The notes beneath the pieces were generated by a model, which searched no databases, was not told where the DNA came from, and worked only from the letters and a program-made list of their open reading frames with translations. Of a DNA stretch of 64,000 nt, positions 1 to 7,364 are shown piece by piece (within the stretch, counting starts at the first letter, position 1; each line of letters opens with the position of its first letter). Origin of the DNA: Paramesorhizobium leguminum (GTDB lineage: Bacteria; Pseudomonadota; Alphaproteobacteria; Rhizobiales; Rhizobiaceae); the NCBI RefSeq assembly GCF_003217235.1, contig NZ_QJTF01000001.1, positions 1-64,000 on the forward strand. The letters run 5' to 3'. The position numbers and the translations under genes are program-made.

Positions 1-1
1 A

Positions 2-100
2 GGCCTCACGCCTTACGAGTTCATCTGCAAAATCTGGAAAACAGAACCAGAGAAATTCAAAAGAAACCCGCTCCAGCAAATACCGGGACTAAACACCTAG
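2..100 (+). CDS. IS481-type transposase, C-terminal end (cut by window edge)
   Basis: The frame from base 2 to the TAG at 98-100 encodes 32 residues beginning GLTPYEFICKIW and ending IPGLNT. This is the usual C-terminal tail of IS481-family DDE transposases, which typically end in a very similar LTPYEYICKIW...MPGLNT. The catalytic core lies outside the window, so I cannot tell whether the gene is intact. No clear terminal inverted repeat is visible after the stop codon. Recognition rests on a short but characteristic tail. Confidence 0.72.
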   Translation, partial: GLTPYEFICKIWKTEPEKFKRNPLQQIPGLNT

Positions 101-198
101 AAAACGGTTTACATTATCAGACATACGCGCCTCCTGATTCAGAGGCAGAGATATGTGCTAAAGCGCGCCAGCGCAAGGCGGGAGTGTAGCACCGGCGC

Positions 199-227
199 TT
201 GACTTGTTCCCGATTTGGGAATACAAT
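199..227 (+). promoter_or_regulatory. higBA-1 promoter with palindromic operator in the spacer
   Basis: A near-consensus sigma70-type promoter is present: TTGACT at 199-204, a 17 bp spacer and TACAAT at 222-227. The spacer holds the inverted repeat TTCCCGATTTGGGAA (207-221), placed where a bound antitoxin would block polymerase, so autoregulation by HigA is likely (inference). The ATG at 235 is 7 nt after the -10 box, so the transcript would be leaderless or nearly so. Confidence 0.6.
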
Positions 228-234
228 GCGAGTC

Positions 235-531
235 ATGCAGATAATCGCGAAATCAACGCTGCGGATGTTTTGGGATAAATATCCGCATGCGGAAACCCCG
301 TTAAAAACGTGGCATGCGATTGTCAGCAAAGCGGAATGGCACGGCCCCGCCGACGTCAAGGCGATGTTCGGAACGAATGTCGATTTCATAGGCGATAATC
401 GCCTGATTTTCGATATTGCCGGCAACAAATACCGTTTGATCGTGCATGTGGCTTATCCTTTCAGGCGCGTTTTGATCAAGTTCATCGGCACACATAAAGA
501 ATATGACAGAATAAACCCGGAGACAGTCTAA
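235..531 (+). CDS. higB: HigB-type toxin (RelE-superfamily mRNA interferase), system 1
   Basis: A 98-residue protein of the HigB toxin family (RelE fold, PF09907-like), expected to cleave mRNA on the ribosome when not bound by its antitoxin. It shares with the second HigB in this window (61816-62139) the start MxIIAxxTLRxF, the SKAEW...ADVK segment, the NxYRLxV strand and the C-terminal IGTHKxYDxI motif. An earlier in-frame start at 199 would lie in the promoter, so I use ATG 235, which matches the other copy's N-terminus. The stop codon overlaps the higA start by one base (TAATG), so translation is probably coupled. Toxin-first gene order is typical for higBA. Confidence 0.85.
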   Translation: MQIIAKSTLRMFWDKYPHAETPLKTWHAIVSKAEWHGPADVKAMFGTNVDFIGDNRLIFDIAGNKYRLIVHVAYPFRRVLIKFIGTHKEYDRINPETV

Positions 532-911
532 TGAAGGACATTCGAGCCATCAGAAACAATGACGACCTGGCATGGGCGGTTGCAGAAGTATCGCGGTATT
601 TCGACAATCTTCCTGTCCCCGGCAGCGAGGATGCTGAGCGCTTCGATATTCTTTCGGACCTGATTGAAGCCTATGAAAACCGCTACTACCCAATCGAGGC
701 GCCAGAGCCGATCGAGCTTCTGAAGGCCCATATGGAAATGACGGGGAAAAGCCAATCCGACCTTGCAAATCTCTTCGGTTCCCGGTCGCGCGCTTCGGAA
801 ATTCTGAACAAGAAGCGGGCCCTCACGGTCGACATGATCTACAAGCTAACCAAGGAGTGGGGCATTCCCGCCGAGTACCTCGTTGAGCCGTATCATCTGA
901 TTGCCGCCTAG
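531..911 (+). CDS. higA: HigA-type antitoxin with XRE helix-turn-helix, system 1
   Basis: A 126-residue antitoxin of the COG5499 type. The N-terminal half (to about residue 60) is a helical toxin-binding region with the DLIEAYENRYYPIEAPEP segment usual in this family. The C-terminal half is a lambda-repressor-like HTH (MTGKSQSDLANLFGSRSRASEILNKKR). It should neutralise HigB and repress the shared promoter at the palindrome 207-221. The start overlaps the higB stop. It is similar in length and design to the second antitoxin at 61446-61826, but the sequences differ enough that cross-neutralisation is not certain. Confidence 0.87.
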   Translation: MKDIRAIRNNDDLAWAVAEVSRYFDNLPVPGSEDAERFDILSDLIEAYENRYYPIEAPEPIELLKAHMEMTGKSQSDLANLFGSRSRASEILNKKRALTVDMIYKLTKEWGIPAEYLVEPYHLIAA

Positions 912-927
912 CATCATCCTGAAGGGC

Positions 928-1001
928 TGGAGCGGGTAGCGGGAATCGAACCCGCACGTACAGCTTGGGAAGCTGACAGGCTACCATTACATCATACCCG
1001 C
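928..1001 (-). tRNA. tRNA-Gly(CCC)
   Basis: The reverse strand folds into a standard cloverleaf: acceptor stem GCGGGTA (995-1001) pairing with TACCCGC (932-938), a T-arm with GGTTCGATTCC and an anticodon loop TTCCCAA (965-971) with anticodon CCC at 967-969. The discriminator base is U and CCA is encoded (928-930). It decodes GGG. The gene lies between higA and the dCTP deaminase gene. Confidence 0.93.
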
Positions 1002-1060
1002 AAGGCGCTTCTCTAAATCATGCCAGCGGGCTGCTCTTGTCAAGCAGCGAACCCAAGCTC

Positions 1061-2152
1061 TCACCGAAAATGTTTCGAAAGCTTCAGCCCCTGCGCCTGA
1101 TAGTGCGAGCCCAGATCGGCGCCGTAGAGCGCTTTCGGGCGCTCCAGCATGTGTTCGTAGATGAGGCGGCCGACGATCTGGCCGTGCTCCAGGATAAACG
1201 GCACTTCATGGCTGCGCACTTCCAGCACCGCCCGGCTGCCCGTGCCGCCGGCGGCGGTGTTGCCGAAGCCCGGATCGAAGAAGCCGGCATAGTGAACGCG
1301 GAACTCGCCGACGAGCGGATCGAACGGCGTCATCTCAGCGGCATAGAGCGGCGGCACGTGCACCGCCTCGCGCGAGACGAGGATGTAGAACTCGTCAGGG
1401 TCGAGCACGAGTTCACCGCTGCCACGGTCATAAATCGGCTCCCAGAAATCGAGCAGATCATGCGCGGCGCGCTTGTCGACGTCGACGACACCGGTGTGAT
1501 GCTTGCCGCGATAGCCGACGAGCCCGTCCTTGCCACCGGTCAGGTCTATGGAAAGCGCGATGCCGCCGCCGGAGATGTTGGGCGTTTCGGATGCCACCAG
1601 CGTTTCCGCCGTATGGAGCGCGAGAAGCTCGACCTCATCCAATTGGGCGCGGCCCTTGCGGAAGCGTATCTGCGACAGGCGCGAGCCCGCTCGGGCCACG
1701 ATAGGGAACGTTCGAGGGCTGACTTCGAGATAGAGCGGGCCGTGATACCCCGCCGGCACCTTGTCGAATTCCTGCGCGCCATCGACGATGACGCGGGTGA
1801 AGATATCCAGCCGCCCGGTCGAGCTTTTTGGATTGGCGGAGGCAGACAGATCCGCGGGCAGCGCGAGGCTTTCCAGAAGCGGGACGATATAGACGCAGCC
1901 CGTCTCCAGCACCGCGCCCGCCGTCAGGTCGATCTCATGCAGCTTCAGCCGCTCGAGCTTATCGATGACGGGCGTGCCGGGGCCGGGCATGAAGGATGCG
2001 CGGACCCGGTAAGCCTTCCGGCCCAGCCGCAGGTCGAGGCTCGCCGGCTGGATCTGGTCCGGGTCAAGCGGTTTGGACGCGGCAAGCGCCCCGCTCTCAA
2101 ACAATGCGCCGATATCCGCATCGGCCAAAATCCCTGCGTTCCGTCTCACCAT
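1061..2152 (-). CDS. dcd: dCTP deaminase, long (two-domain) form
   Basis: A 363-residue 2'-deoxycytidine 5'-triphosphate deaminase, about twice the length of E. coli Dcd, as is common in Hyphomicrobiales. It makes dUTP from dCTP for dTMP synthesis. The early DxxIQPASLDLRLG segment (about residues 32-45) and the NPKSSTGRLD motif (about residues 113-122) match the dUTPase-fold nucleotide site of this family. A second related domain follows, with GRLIYEHM near the end. I chose ATG 2152, because the longer frame upstream runs through a dispersed palindromic repeat (2181-2320). No obvious partner genes flank it. Confidence 0.87.
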   Translation of the reverse strand: MVRRNAGILADADIGALFESGALAASKPLDPDQIQPASLDLRLGRKAYRVRASFMPGPGTPVIDKLERLKLHEIDLTAGAVLETGCVYIVPLLESLALPADLSASANPKSSTGRLDIFTRVIVDGAQEFDKVPAGYHGPLYLEVSPRTFPIVARAGSRLSQIRFRKGRAQLDEVELLALHTAETLVASETPNISGGGIALSIDLTGGKDGLVGYRGKHHTGVVDVDKRAAHDLLDFWEPIYDRGSGELVLDPDEFYILVSREAVHVPPLYAAEMTPFDPLVGEFRVHYAGFFDPGFGNTAAGGTGSRAVLEVRSHEVPFILEHGQIVGRLIYEHMLERPKALYGADLGSHYQAQGLKLSKHFR

Positions 2153-2180
2153 ACGCACCTCACTACACTCTTGCCTGCAG

Positions 2181-2320
2181 GCGACGCCAGCCCTCATGGT
2201 TCGAGGCTCCGCTTCGCTCCGCACCTCACCATGAGGGCTGGCGTCGCGCAGCCGCTGGCTCTTCCTCATCCTGAGGTGCGGAGCGTAAGCGAGCCTCGAA
2301 GGACGAGGGAGAGCCATGCA
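2181..2320. repeat. Dispersed palindromic repeat, family E, copy 1
   Basis: Two inverted modules of the type CCCTCATGGTTCGAGGCTC...CTTCGCTC...CACCTCA form a long hairpin in the dcd upstream region. Related copies lie at 28616-28742, 45788-45927, 52908-53043 and, as a half copy, 63602-63655. Such TTCGAGGCTCGCTTCGCTC palindromes are widespread in Hyphomicrobiales genomes. Confidence 0.85.
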
Positions 2321-2401
2321 TTCGCAGCACAATTAATTGCATCAACCTTTAGCGCCCTGTCCGATTGACGCAAGGCATCAAGAGGACTAAAGCATTCTTA
2401 T

Positions 2402-2456
2402 CCCGTGGTGATTTGGCCGGCCGGCTTGCAGCCACGTTAAAGAATTCGCTAAAAAA
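2402..2456 (+). promoter_or_regulatory. SAM-II riboswitch upstream of metZ
   Basis: The segment contains the SAM-II hallmark blocks in order: GTGGTGATTTGGCCG, GGCTTGCAGCCACGTTAAAG and CGCTAAAAAAGG. These form the H-type pseudoknot that binds S-adenosylmethionine. In alphaproteobacteria this class sits in front of methionine biosynthesis genes such as metZ/metX/metA, and here metZ follows at 2551. The 3' part overlaps a terminator-like hairpin (2453-2482), suggesting transcription control, although this class can also act on translation. Confidence 0.9.
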
Positions 2457-2482
2457 GGCCGAGGTCCCAGGACCGGCCTTTT
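2453..2482 (+). terminator. Hairpin with U-tract after the SAM-II aptamer
   Basis: AAAAGGCC (2453-2460) and GGTCC (2463-2467) pair with GGACC (2470-2474) and GGCCTTTT (2475-2482), giving a strong stem ending in U residues. It shares its first bases with the riboswitch 3' end, so it could be the regulated terminator of the metZ leader. Confidence 0.55.
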
Positions 2483-2550
2483 GCGTTTTCGCGAGGCCGG
2501 TTTTTTATTGGCCGCCCGATCACGGATCAAGCGGTCAGGAGGTAGGACAG

Positions 2551-3744
2551 ATGACGAAGAAGACAGCACGCAATTTGCGCCCCGCAACGCAGCTCATCCA
2601 TGGCGGCACGCTGCGCTCGCCCTTCGGCGAAACGTCCGAGGCGATCTTCCTGACGCAGGGCTTTGTCTATGACAGCGCGGAGGCGGCGGAAGCGCGCTTC
2701 AAGGGCGAGGAACCGGGCTTCATCTATTCGCGCTACGCCAACCCCACCACCGACATGTTTGAAAAGCGTATGTGTGCGCTGGAAGGCGCGGAGGACGCGC
2801 GCGCCACGGCCTCCGGCATGGCGGCGGTGGCAGCCGCCATCCTGTGCCAGGTCAAGGCAGGAGACCACGTGCTTGCCGCGCGCGCGCTGTTCGGCTCCTG
2901 CCGCTATGTCATCGAGACGCTTTTGCCGAAATATGGCGTGGATTTTACGCTGATCGACGGCTCGAAGGTTGAGAATTGGGAACGGGGCATCCGCCCCAAT
3001 ACACGGGCGCTGTTCCTCGAAAGCCCGACCAACCCGACGCTCGAAGTGGTTGACATCGCCAAGGTCGCGCAAATCGCCACTTCGGTGGGCGCAAAGCTCA
3101 TCGTCGATAATGTCTTCGCGACGCCGATGTTCCAGAAGCCGCTGGAACTTGGCGCCCATGTTGTCGTCTATTCCGCGACCAAGCACATCGATGGACAGGG
3201 CCGCTGTCTTGGTGGGGTGATCCTCTCCAACAAGGAATGGATCGATGAGAACCTGCATGAATATTTCCGCCATACCGGGCCGGGCCTGAGTCCGTTCAAT
3301 TCCTGGATATTGCTCAAGGGCCTCGAAACCCTGCCCTTGCGGGTCAAGCAGCAGACGGACACCGCGGGCAAGCTCGCCGATTTCCTGGCGGAGCATAGAC
3401 AAGTCGCCCGCGTCATCTATCCCGGACGCGCCGATCACCCGCAGGCGGACATCATCGCCCGGCAGATGAGCGGTGGCTCGTCGCTGATCGCTTTCGACCT
3501 GAAGGGCGGCAAGAAGGCGGCCTTCGCCTTCGAAAACGCGCTGGAAGTGATCCTGCTTTCCAACAATCTGGGCGACTCCAAAAGCCTCATCACGCACCCC
3601 GCCACCACCACGCACAAGAACCTTTCGGAGGAGGCGCGCGCCGAAGGCGGCATCACTGACGGGCTGCTTCGGCTTTCCGTCGGGCTCGAAGATATCGACG
3701 ATTTGCTCGAGGATATCGACGTAGCGTTGCGGGCCGCAGAATAG
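2551..3744 (+). CDS. metZ: O-succinylhomoserine sulfhydrylase
   Basis: A 397-residue PLP enzyme of the Cys/Met metabolism family, converting O-succinylhomoserine and sulfide to homocysteine. The motif SATKHIDGQGR carries the PLP-binding lysine at residue 211 and YSRYANPTTDMFE (about residues 55-67) is the usual cofactor/substrate segment. I use ATG 2551, preceded by AGGAGG (2537-2542); the longer frame upstream would translate the riboswitch. MetZ rather than MetC or MetB is inferred from overall resemblance and the leader. Expression should fall when SAM is high. Confidence 0.9.
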   Translation: MTKKTARNLRPATQLIHGGTLRSPFGETSEAIFLTQGFVYDSAEAAEARFKGEEPGFIYSRYANPTTDMFEKRMCALEGAEDARATASGMAAVAAAILCQVKAGDHVLAARALFGSCRYVIETLLPKYGVDFTLIDGSKVENWERGIRPNTRALFLESPTNPTLEVVDIAKVAQIATSVGAKLIVDNVFATPMFQKPLELGAHVVVYSATKHIDGQGRCLGGVILSNKEWIDENLHEYFRHTGPGLSPFNSWILLKGLETLPLRVKQQTDTAGKLADFLAEHRQVARVIYPGRADHPQADIIARQMSGGSSLIAFDLKGGKKAAFAFENALEVILLSNNLGDSKSLITHPATTTHKNLSEEARAEGGITDGLLRLSVGLEDIDDLLEDIDVALRAAE

Positions 3745-3823
3745 AGCTTTGAAATTCAGTCATTGACGAAAGCGCTAAGCTTCGCAATATCTTCTCCCGG
3801 AAGACATTCGGGGGGAGATATCA

Positions 3824-4216
3824 GTGTATCGTGCAACGACAAGTCAGATCGAAGTGGTCGTCGAACCCTTTTATCTGGAAGAGCAATCTGAGCCGCATGA
3901 AAATCGGTATGTGTGGGGTTATCGGGTAACAATCGCCAATAATTCGCCGGAAACGGTGCAATTATGCTCCCGTTATTGGCAGATCACCCATGAAAACGGT
4001 TATGTAGAGGAAGTGCGCGGCGCGGGCGTGGTCGGCGAGCAGCCGGTGCTCGACCCAGGCGATTCCTATCAATACTCCTCAGGCTGCCCCTTGAGCACGC
4101 CCTCGGGCGTAATGGCCGGGCACTACGAAATGCAGGGCGAAGGTGGAAGGGCGTTCGAAATCGAAATTCCAGCCTTCTCGCTGGACCTGCCGGACCAGCG
4201 GCCGACGCTGAATTAG
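3824..4216 (+). CDS. apaG: ApaG protein
   Basis: A 130-residue ApaG-domain protein (immunoglobulin-like fold), often annotated as a Co2+/Mg2+ efflux protein although its biochemical role is unsettled. It shows the family's [12 protein letters not shown] strand, the [11 protein letters not shown] segment and the [24 protein letters not shown] core. The start is GTG with GGGGGAG about 7 bases upstream. It lies 79 bases after metZ in the same direction, and the pairing of metZ and apaG suggests possible co-transcription (inference). Confidence 0.92.
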   Translation: MYRATTSQIEVVVEPFYLEEQSEPHENRYVWGYRVTIANNSPETVQLCSRYWQITHENGYVEEVRGAGVVGEQPVLDPGDSYQYSSGCPLSTPSGVMAGHYEMQGEGGRAFEIEIPAFSLDLPDQRPTLN

Positions 4217-4316
4217 AGCATGATCCCGAAAAGTTGCAGACTTCCAGGTAAGATCATGCGGCAAAAACAAAGATTTAGAGCGGGATGCCCGATTCAACTT
4301 AATTGCATACCGCTCT
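4217..4316. repeat. Dispersed repeat, family A, copy 1, plus an adjacent inverted repeat
   Basis: AGCATGATCC...CTTCCAGGTAAGATCATGCG (4217-4260) is a short palindromic unit bounded by GCATGATC/GATCATGC. Copies lie at 25088-25152, 35683-35725 and 61282-61325. It is followed by a second inverted repeat, TAGAGCGG...CCGCTCTA (4276-4317). The rest of the gap to 4498 shows nothing I recognise. Confidence 0.8.
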
Positions 4317-4498
4317 AGTGTCGGCCAGTTCATCTTGGATTTTGCGCGTTCAAGTTCTTAAAACTTGCATGGCAAGGCGCAAGTAGCTGTATCATTCGGA
4401 TACAGTTCAAAGTGCCGGTTAATCAAGCCTTCATTTCGCCTGCTTATGATCTCATGGCAAACAGATAAAGGTTTGCCGCATTTTGTTTTAGTGGGCCC

Positions 4499-5680
4499 AT
4501 GCATCTTTTGTTTGTTACGTCGCTCGTTCCCGACGGCGAGCCGATGACCGGTTACGAGATCGCCAATGCCGCGATCATAGAGGGTCTTCGCAAAGCCGGG
4601 GCGCGCGTAACAGTGATGGGCTTCACCTGGCCGGGCAAACGGCCTTCCGATCCTGATAACACTATTGTGTTGGGCGAGGTGGATGTCCGCACAGATACCG
4701 CCGGTCTGACACAGAAACTCCTGTGGCTGCGCCGGGCTGTCGCGGCGGGTCTGACTGTCTCTTCCGTGAAGCTGCGTGTAATCTCCGAGGCGCGCTTGTG
4801 TGACGCTATTCGTCAGGTCGGAGCGTTCGATGCCTATGTTCTCAACGGCGTGGCGCTGGCCGGAGCGTTCGAACATGTTTTCAGCGACAAGCCGGCAATC
4901 TTCGTAGCACACAATGTCGAGTATCGGTCGGCGCGCGAAAATTCGGACGCGGCCACGAGCTTTGTGCAGAAAGCGCTTTTCGCACGTGAGGCAAAGCTCC
5001 TCCGCGGGCTGGAAACCCGGCTCTGCGCCAAGGCGGATTTCGTCTTCACCCTGGCCGAGGACGATGGCAGGACGTTCGGTCTTCCACCGGAACGGTTTGC
5101 CGCATTGCCGCTGGTGACGCGCAAGGAAATCACCCCGCGCGCCGTTCCGTCGATGACCCACGATCTCGGCCTGATCGGCACCTGGACGTGGCAGCCGAAC
5201 CGCATTGGTCTCGAATGGTTCCTCCGAGAGGTAAGGCCGCTCATCGATCCGACGTTTCGCATCGCGGTTGCGGGCGGCACGCCTGCCGATCTTAAATCCG
5301 CGTGGGCCGGCGTCGATTTTGTGGGCAAGGTGCCGGATGCGGCTGCCTTTGTCGAAGGCTCAGGCGTTGTGCCGCTGGTCAGCCGGGCGGGAACCGGCGT
5401 TCAGTTGAAGACGATCGAGACGTTTGAGCTAGGCATGCCTAGCGTGGCGACGTCTCGCTCCGTGCGCGGCATCGCGGCAGTGCCGGCCAATTGCATCGTG
5501 GCCGACGAGCCGGCCGCCTTCGCCGCCGCCGTCAATGCGATGGTCGCCCGGGCAAGGCGGGGCGATCCTCAGCGGCTCGACGGCAAGGCCTTTCATGCCG
5601 GCCAGGTACAGAAGCTCGACGCCGCCATTCGCCTCGGACTGGATCGCCTGGATTCGGCAAATTGGAAGGCCGCTGGATGA
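4499..5680 (+). CDS. Glycosyltransferase, GT4-like (GT-B fold)
   Basis: A 393-residue glycosyltransferase, probably acting on the cytoplasmic side in surface polysaccharide synthesis. The N-terminal Rossmann start MHLLFVTSLVPDGEPMTGYE and the C-terminal part with IGTWTWQPNRIGLEWFLREV (about residues 222-241) and VEGSGVVPLVSRAGTGVQLKT (about residues 284-304) fit the GT4/GT1 architecture, in which the C-terminal domain binds the sugar nucleotide. The sugar is unknown. The stop overlaps the next start (ATGA), so this is the first gene of a translationally coupled three-gene set ending at 7364. Confidence 0.78.
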   Translation: MHLLFVTSLVPDGEPMTGYEIANAAIIEGLRKAGARVTVMGFTWPGKRPSDPDNTIVLGEVDVRTDTAGLTQKLLWLRRAVAAGLTVSSVKLRVISEARLCDAIRQVGAFDAYVLNGVALAGAFEHVFSDKPAIFVAHNVEYRSARENSDAATSFVQKALFAREAKLLRGLETRLCAKADFVFTLAEDDGRTFGLPPERFAALPLVTRKEITPRAVPSMTHDLGLIGTWTWQPNRIGLEWFLREVRPLIDPTFRIAVAGGTPADLKSAWAGVDFVGKVPDAAAFVEGSGVVPLVSRAGTGVQLKTIETFELGMPSVATSRSVRGIAAVPANCIVADEPAAFAAAVNAMVARARRGDPQRLDGKAFHAGQVQKLDAAIRLGLDRLDSANWKAAG

Positions 5681-6504
5681 CGCCGAGCGATGATAACCGG
5701 ATTGCCGGCGCACCCGGCCAGACGACAACGTCTCTCTTGACCCCTACCTATGACGTGCTCGGCATCCCGGTCGCCGCACTCGCCTGGAAGGATGCGCTGG
5801 ACCTTATTGCCGGTCACATAGAAAGGCGCGAATTTCTCCGTGTTGCCTGGCTCAACGCGCATTGCTCGAATATTGCCGACAGGGTGCCGCGCTATCGGGC
5901 CGCGCTCAACGAATTTCTTGTTCTCCCTGATGGCGTGGGTGTCGATCTGGCTGCCTATATCAGGCACGGCAGGAAATTTCCGGCCAATCTCAATGGCACC
6001 GATTTCACCCCGGCGCTGATCAGGCACATCGAAACGCCTCTGCGCATCGGGCTTCTCGGTGCCAGGCCAGGGGTTGTGGAGAAGGCGGCCCTGTATTTTG
6101 CGGGGCTCGCGCCGCACGATATCAGGGTGATATCGGATGGATTCTTTACATCCGAGGAGGAAGAAGGCGTTTTGAAAAAACTCGCCGATTTCCATCCGGA
6201 TATCCTGCTCGTCGCCATGGGCGTGCCGCGTCAGGAACTCTTCATCCTCGACAAGCTGACGGAGCGCCACTGTACGGCCGCCTTTGCGGTCGGCGCCTTG
6301 TTCGATCTACAGACCGGTACGATCAGGCGCGCGCCGCCCTGGATCCGCAGGCTTCGCGCCGAGTGGCTCTATCGCCTATGGCAGGAACCGGGCCGCCTGT
6401 GGCGCCGCTATATCGTCGGCAATTTCCTGTTTGTCGCCCGCCTTATGCGGGAGCGGCTGTCAGGGAGAAACAAGATTTCCTCCAATGCTGATGGAGAAGC
6501 ATGA
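5677..6504 (+). CDS. WecG/TagA/CpsF family glycosyltransferase (GT26)
   Basis: A 275-residue member of the WecG/TagA family, which transfers an N-acetylated amino sugar or related sugar to a lipid-linked intermediate. Family features seen: LNAHCSNI and the LPDGVGV motif (about residues 88-94), the MGVPRQE segment, and the C-terminal RRAPPWIRRLRAEWLYRLWQ signature followed by EPGRLWRRY. I start at ATG 5677, overlapping the upstream stop; the longer frame is out of register with the operon. The next gene also overlaps by ATGA. Confidence 0.86.
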   Translation: MTPSDDNRIAGAPGQTTTSLLTPTYDVLGIPVAALAWKDALDLIAGHIERREFLRVAWLNAHCSNIADRVPRYRAALNEFLVLPDGVGVDLAAYIRHGRKFPANLNGTDFTPALIRHIETPLRIGLLGARPGVVEKAALYFAGLAPHDIRVISDGFFTSEEEEGVLKKLADFHPDILLVAMGVPRQELFILDKLTERHCTAAFAVGALFDLQTGTIRRAPPWIRRLRAEWLYRLWQEPGRLWRRYIVGNFLFVARLMRERLSGRNKISSNADGEA

Positions 6505-7364
6505 AAACCGCCATCGTCACTGCCAGCTACGCCAGGGATTTCGAGCGCTGCCGCCTGCTTTGTGAAAGCATCGACCGCTTCGTCACTGGCGCTGAAAAGC
6601 ATTATCTCCTCGTGGCCGGACACGATGTGGCGCTTTTTCGCCGGCTCGCTGGGCACACCAGGGAGGTGATCGATGAACGAGACCTGCTGCCGTCCTGGCT
6701 CCACAATATCCCCGACCCGACGGCGTTTTTCCGCCGGCGCGTATGGCTGAGTACGCACACGCCGCCGCTGCATGGCTGGCACGTGCAGCAACTCCGGCGT
6801 ATCGCCATAGCGGAGAAAGTACAGGAAACGGCCTTCCTCTATTGCGATTCGGACGTCGCCTTCCTGAAGCCGTTTGCTCTTTCCTCCCTTTGGCGGGGCG
6901 AAGCGCTCAGGCTCTATCGGCGCGACGGCGCGTTACCCCTCGACAGCGGGCTCGGTCATGAAAAATGGCATGCCAATGCGGGCTTCGCGCTTGCCTTGCC
7001 GCCGCAATTGTCCGCGCCGCATGAATATATCTCGAACATGGTCCATTGGCGCCGCGACGCGGTCACCTCAATGATCGGGCATATCGAGCAAAGCCATGGT
7101 CGCCACTGGGTGGAGGCTATCGCGGCGCGGCGCCACTTTTCCGAATGCCTACTCTACGGTCGCTATATCGACGAAGCGCTTGGCGGGCGCGGCCATTTCC
7201 ACGACGATGTACCGCTTTGCCGCACCTACTGGTTCGCACCCGCCCCGACGGATGAGGAGTTTCGCGCCTTCGTTGCGGATATGGCGCCGGAGCAGGTGGC
7301 GGTGGCAGTCCAGTCCTTCATTGGCGTCGATACGGACCATATCCGCAGGCTCATCATGCACTGA
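6501..7364 (+). CDS. DUF6492 family protein, glycosyltransferase-like
   Basis: A 287-residue protein resembling DUF6492. It starts MKTAIVTASYARDFERCRLL and has a YCDSDVAFLKPF segment (about residues 113-124) with a DxD motif as in metal-dependent GT-A glycosyltransferases. With the two glycosyltransferases upstream (ATGA overlap) it likely decorates or builds the same glycan; this is inference, since the family is poorly characterised. It ends next to the stop codon of the convergent flippase gene with no gap. Confidence 0.7.
   Translation: MKTAIVTASYARDFERCRLLCESIDRFVTGAEKHYLLVAGHDVALFRRLAGHTREVIDERDLLPSWLHNIPDPTAFFRRRVWLSTHTPPLHGWHVQQLRRIAIAEKVQETAFLYCDSDVAFLKPFALSSLWRGEALRLYRRDGALPLDSGLGHEKWHANAGFALALPPQLSAPHEYISNMVHWRRDAVTSMIGHIEQSHGRHWVEAIAARRHFSECLLYGRYIDEALGGRGHFHDDVPLCRTYWFAPAPTDEEFRAFVADMAPEQVAVAVQSFIGVDTDHIRRLIMH

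Noticed and set aside
1037-2368. Long plus-strand reading frame of 443 codons opposite dcd
   Set aside because: It is the antisense of a well-recognised enzyme gene, has Arg/Ala/His-rich shadow composition and no family resemblance. GC-rich third positions create such frames.
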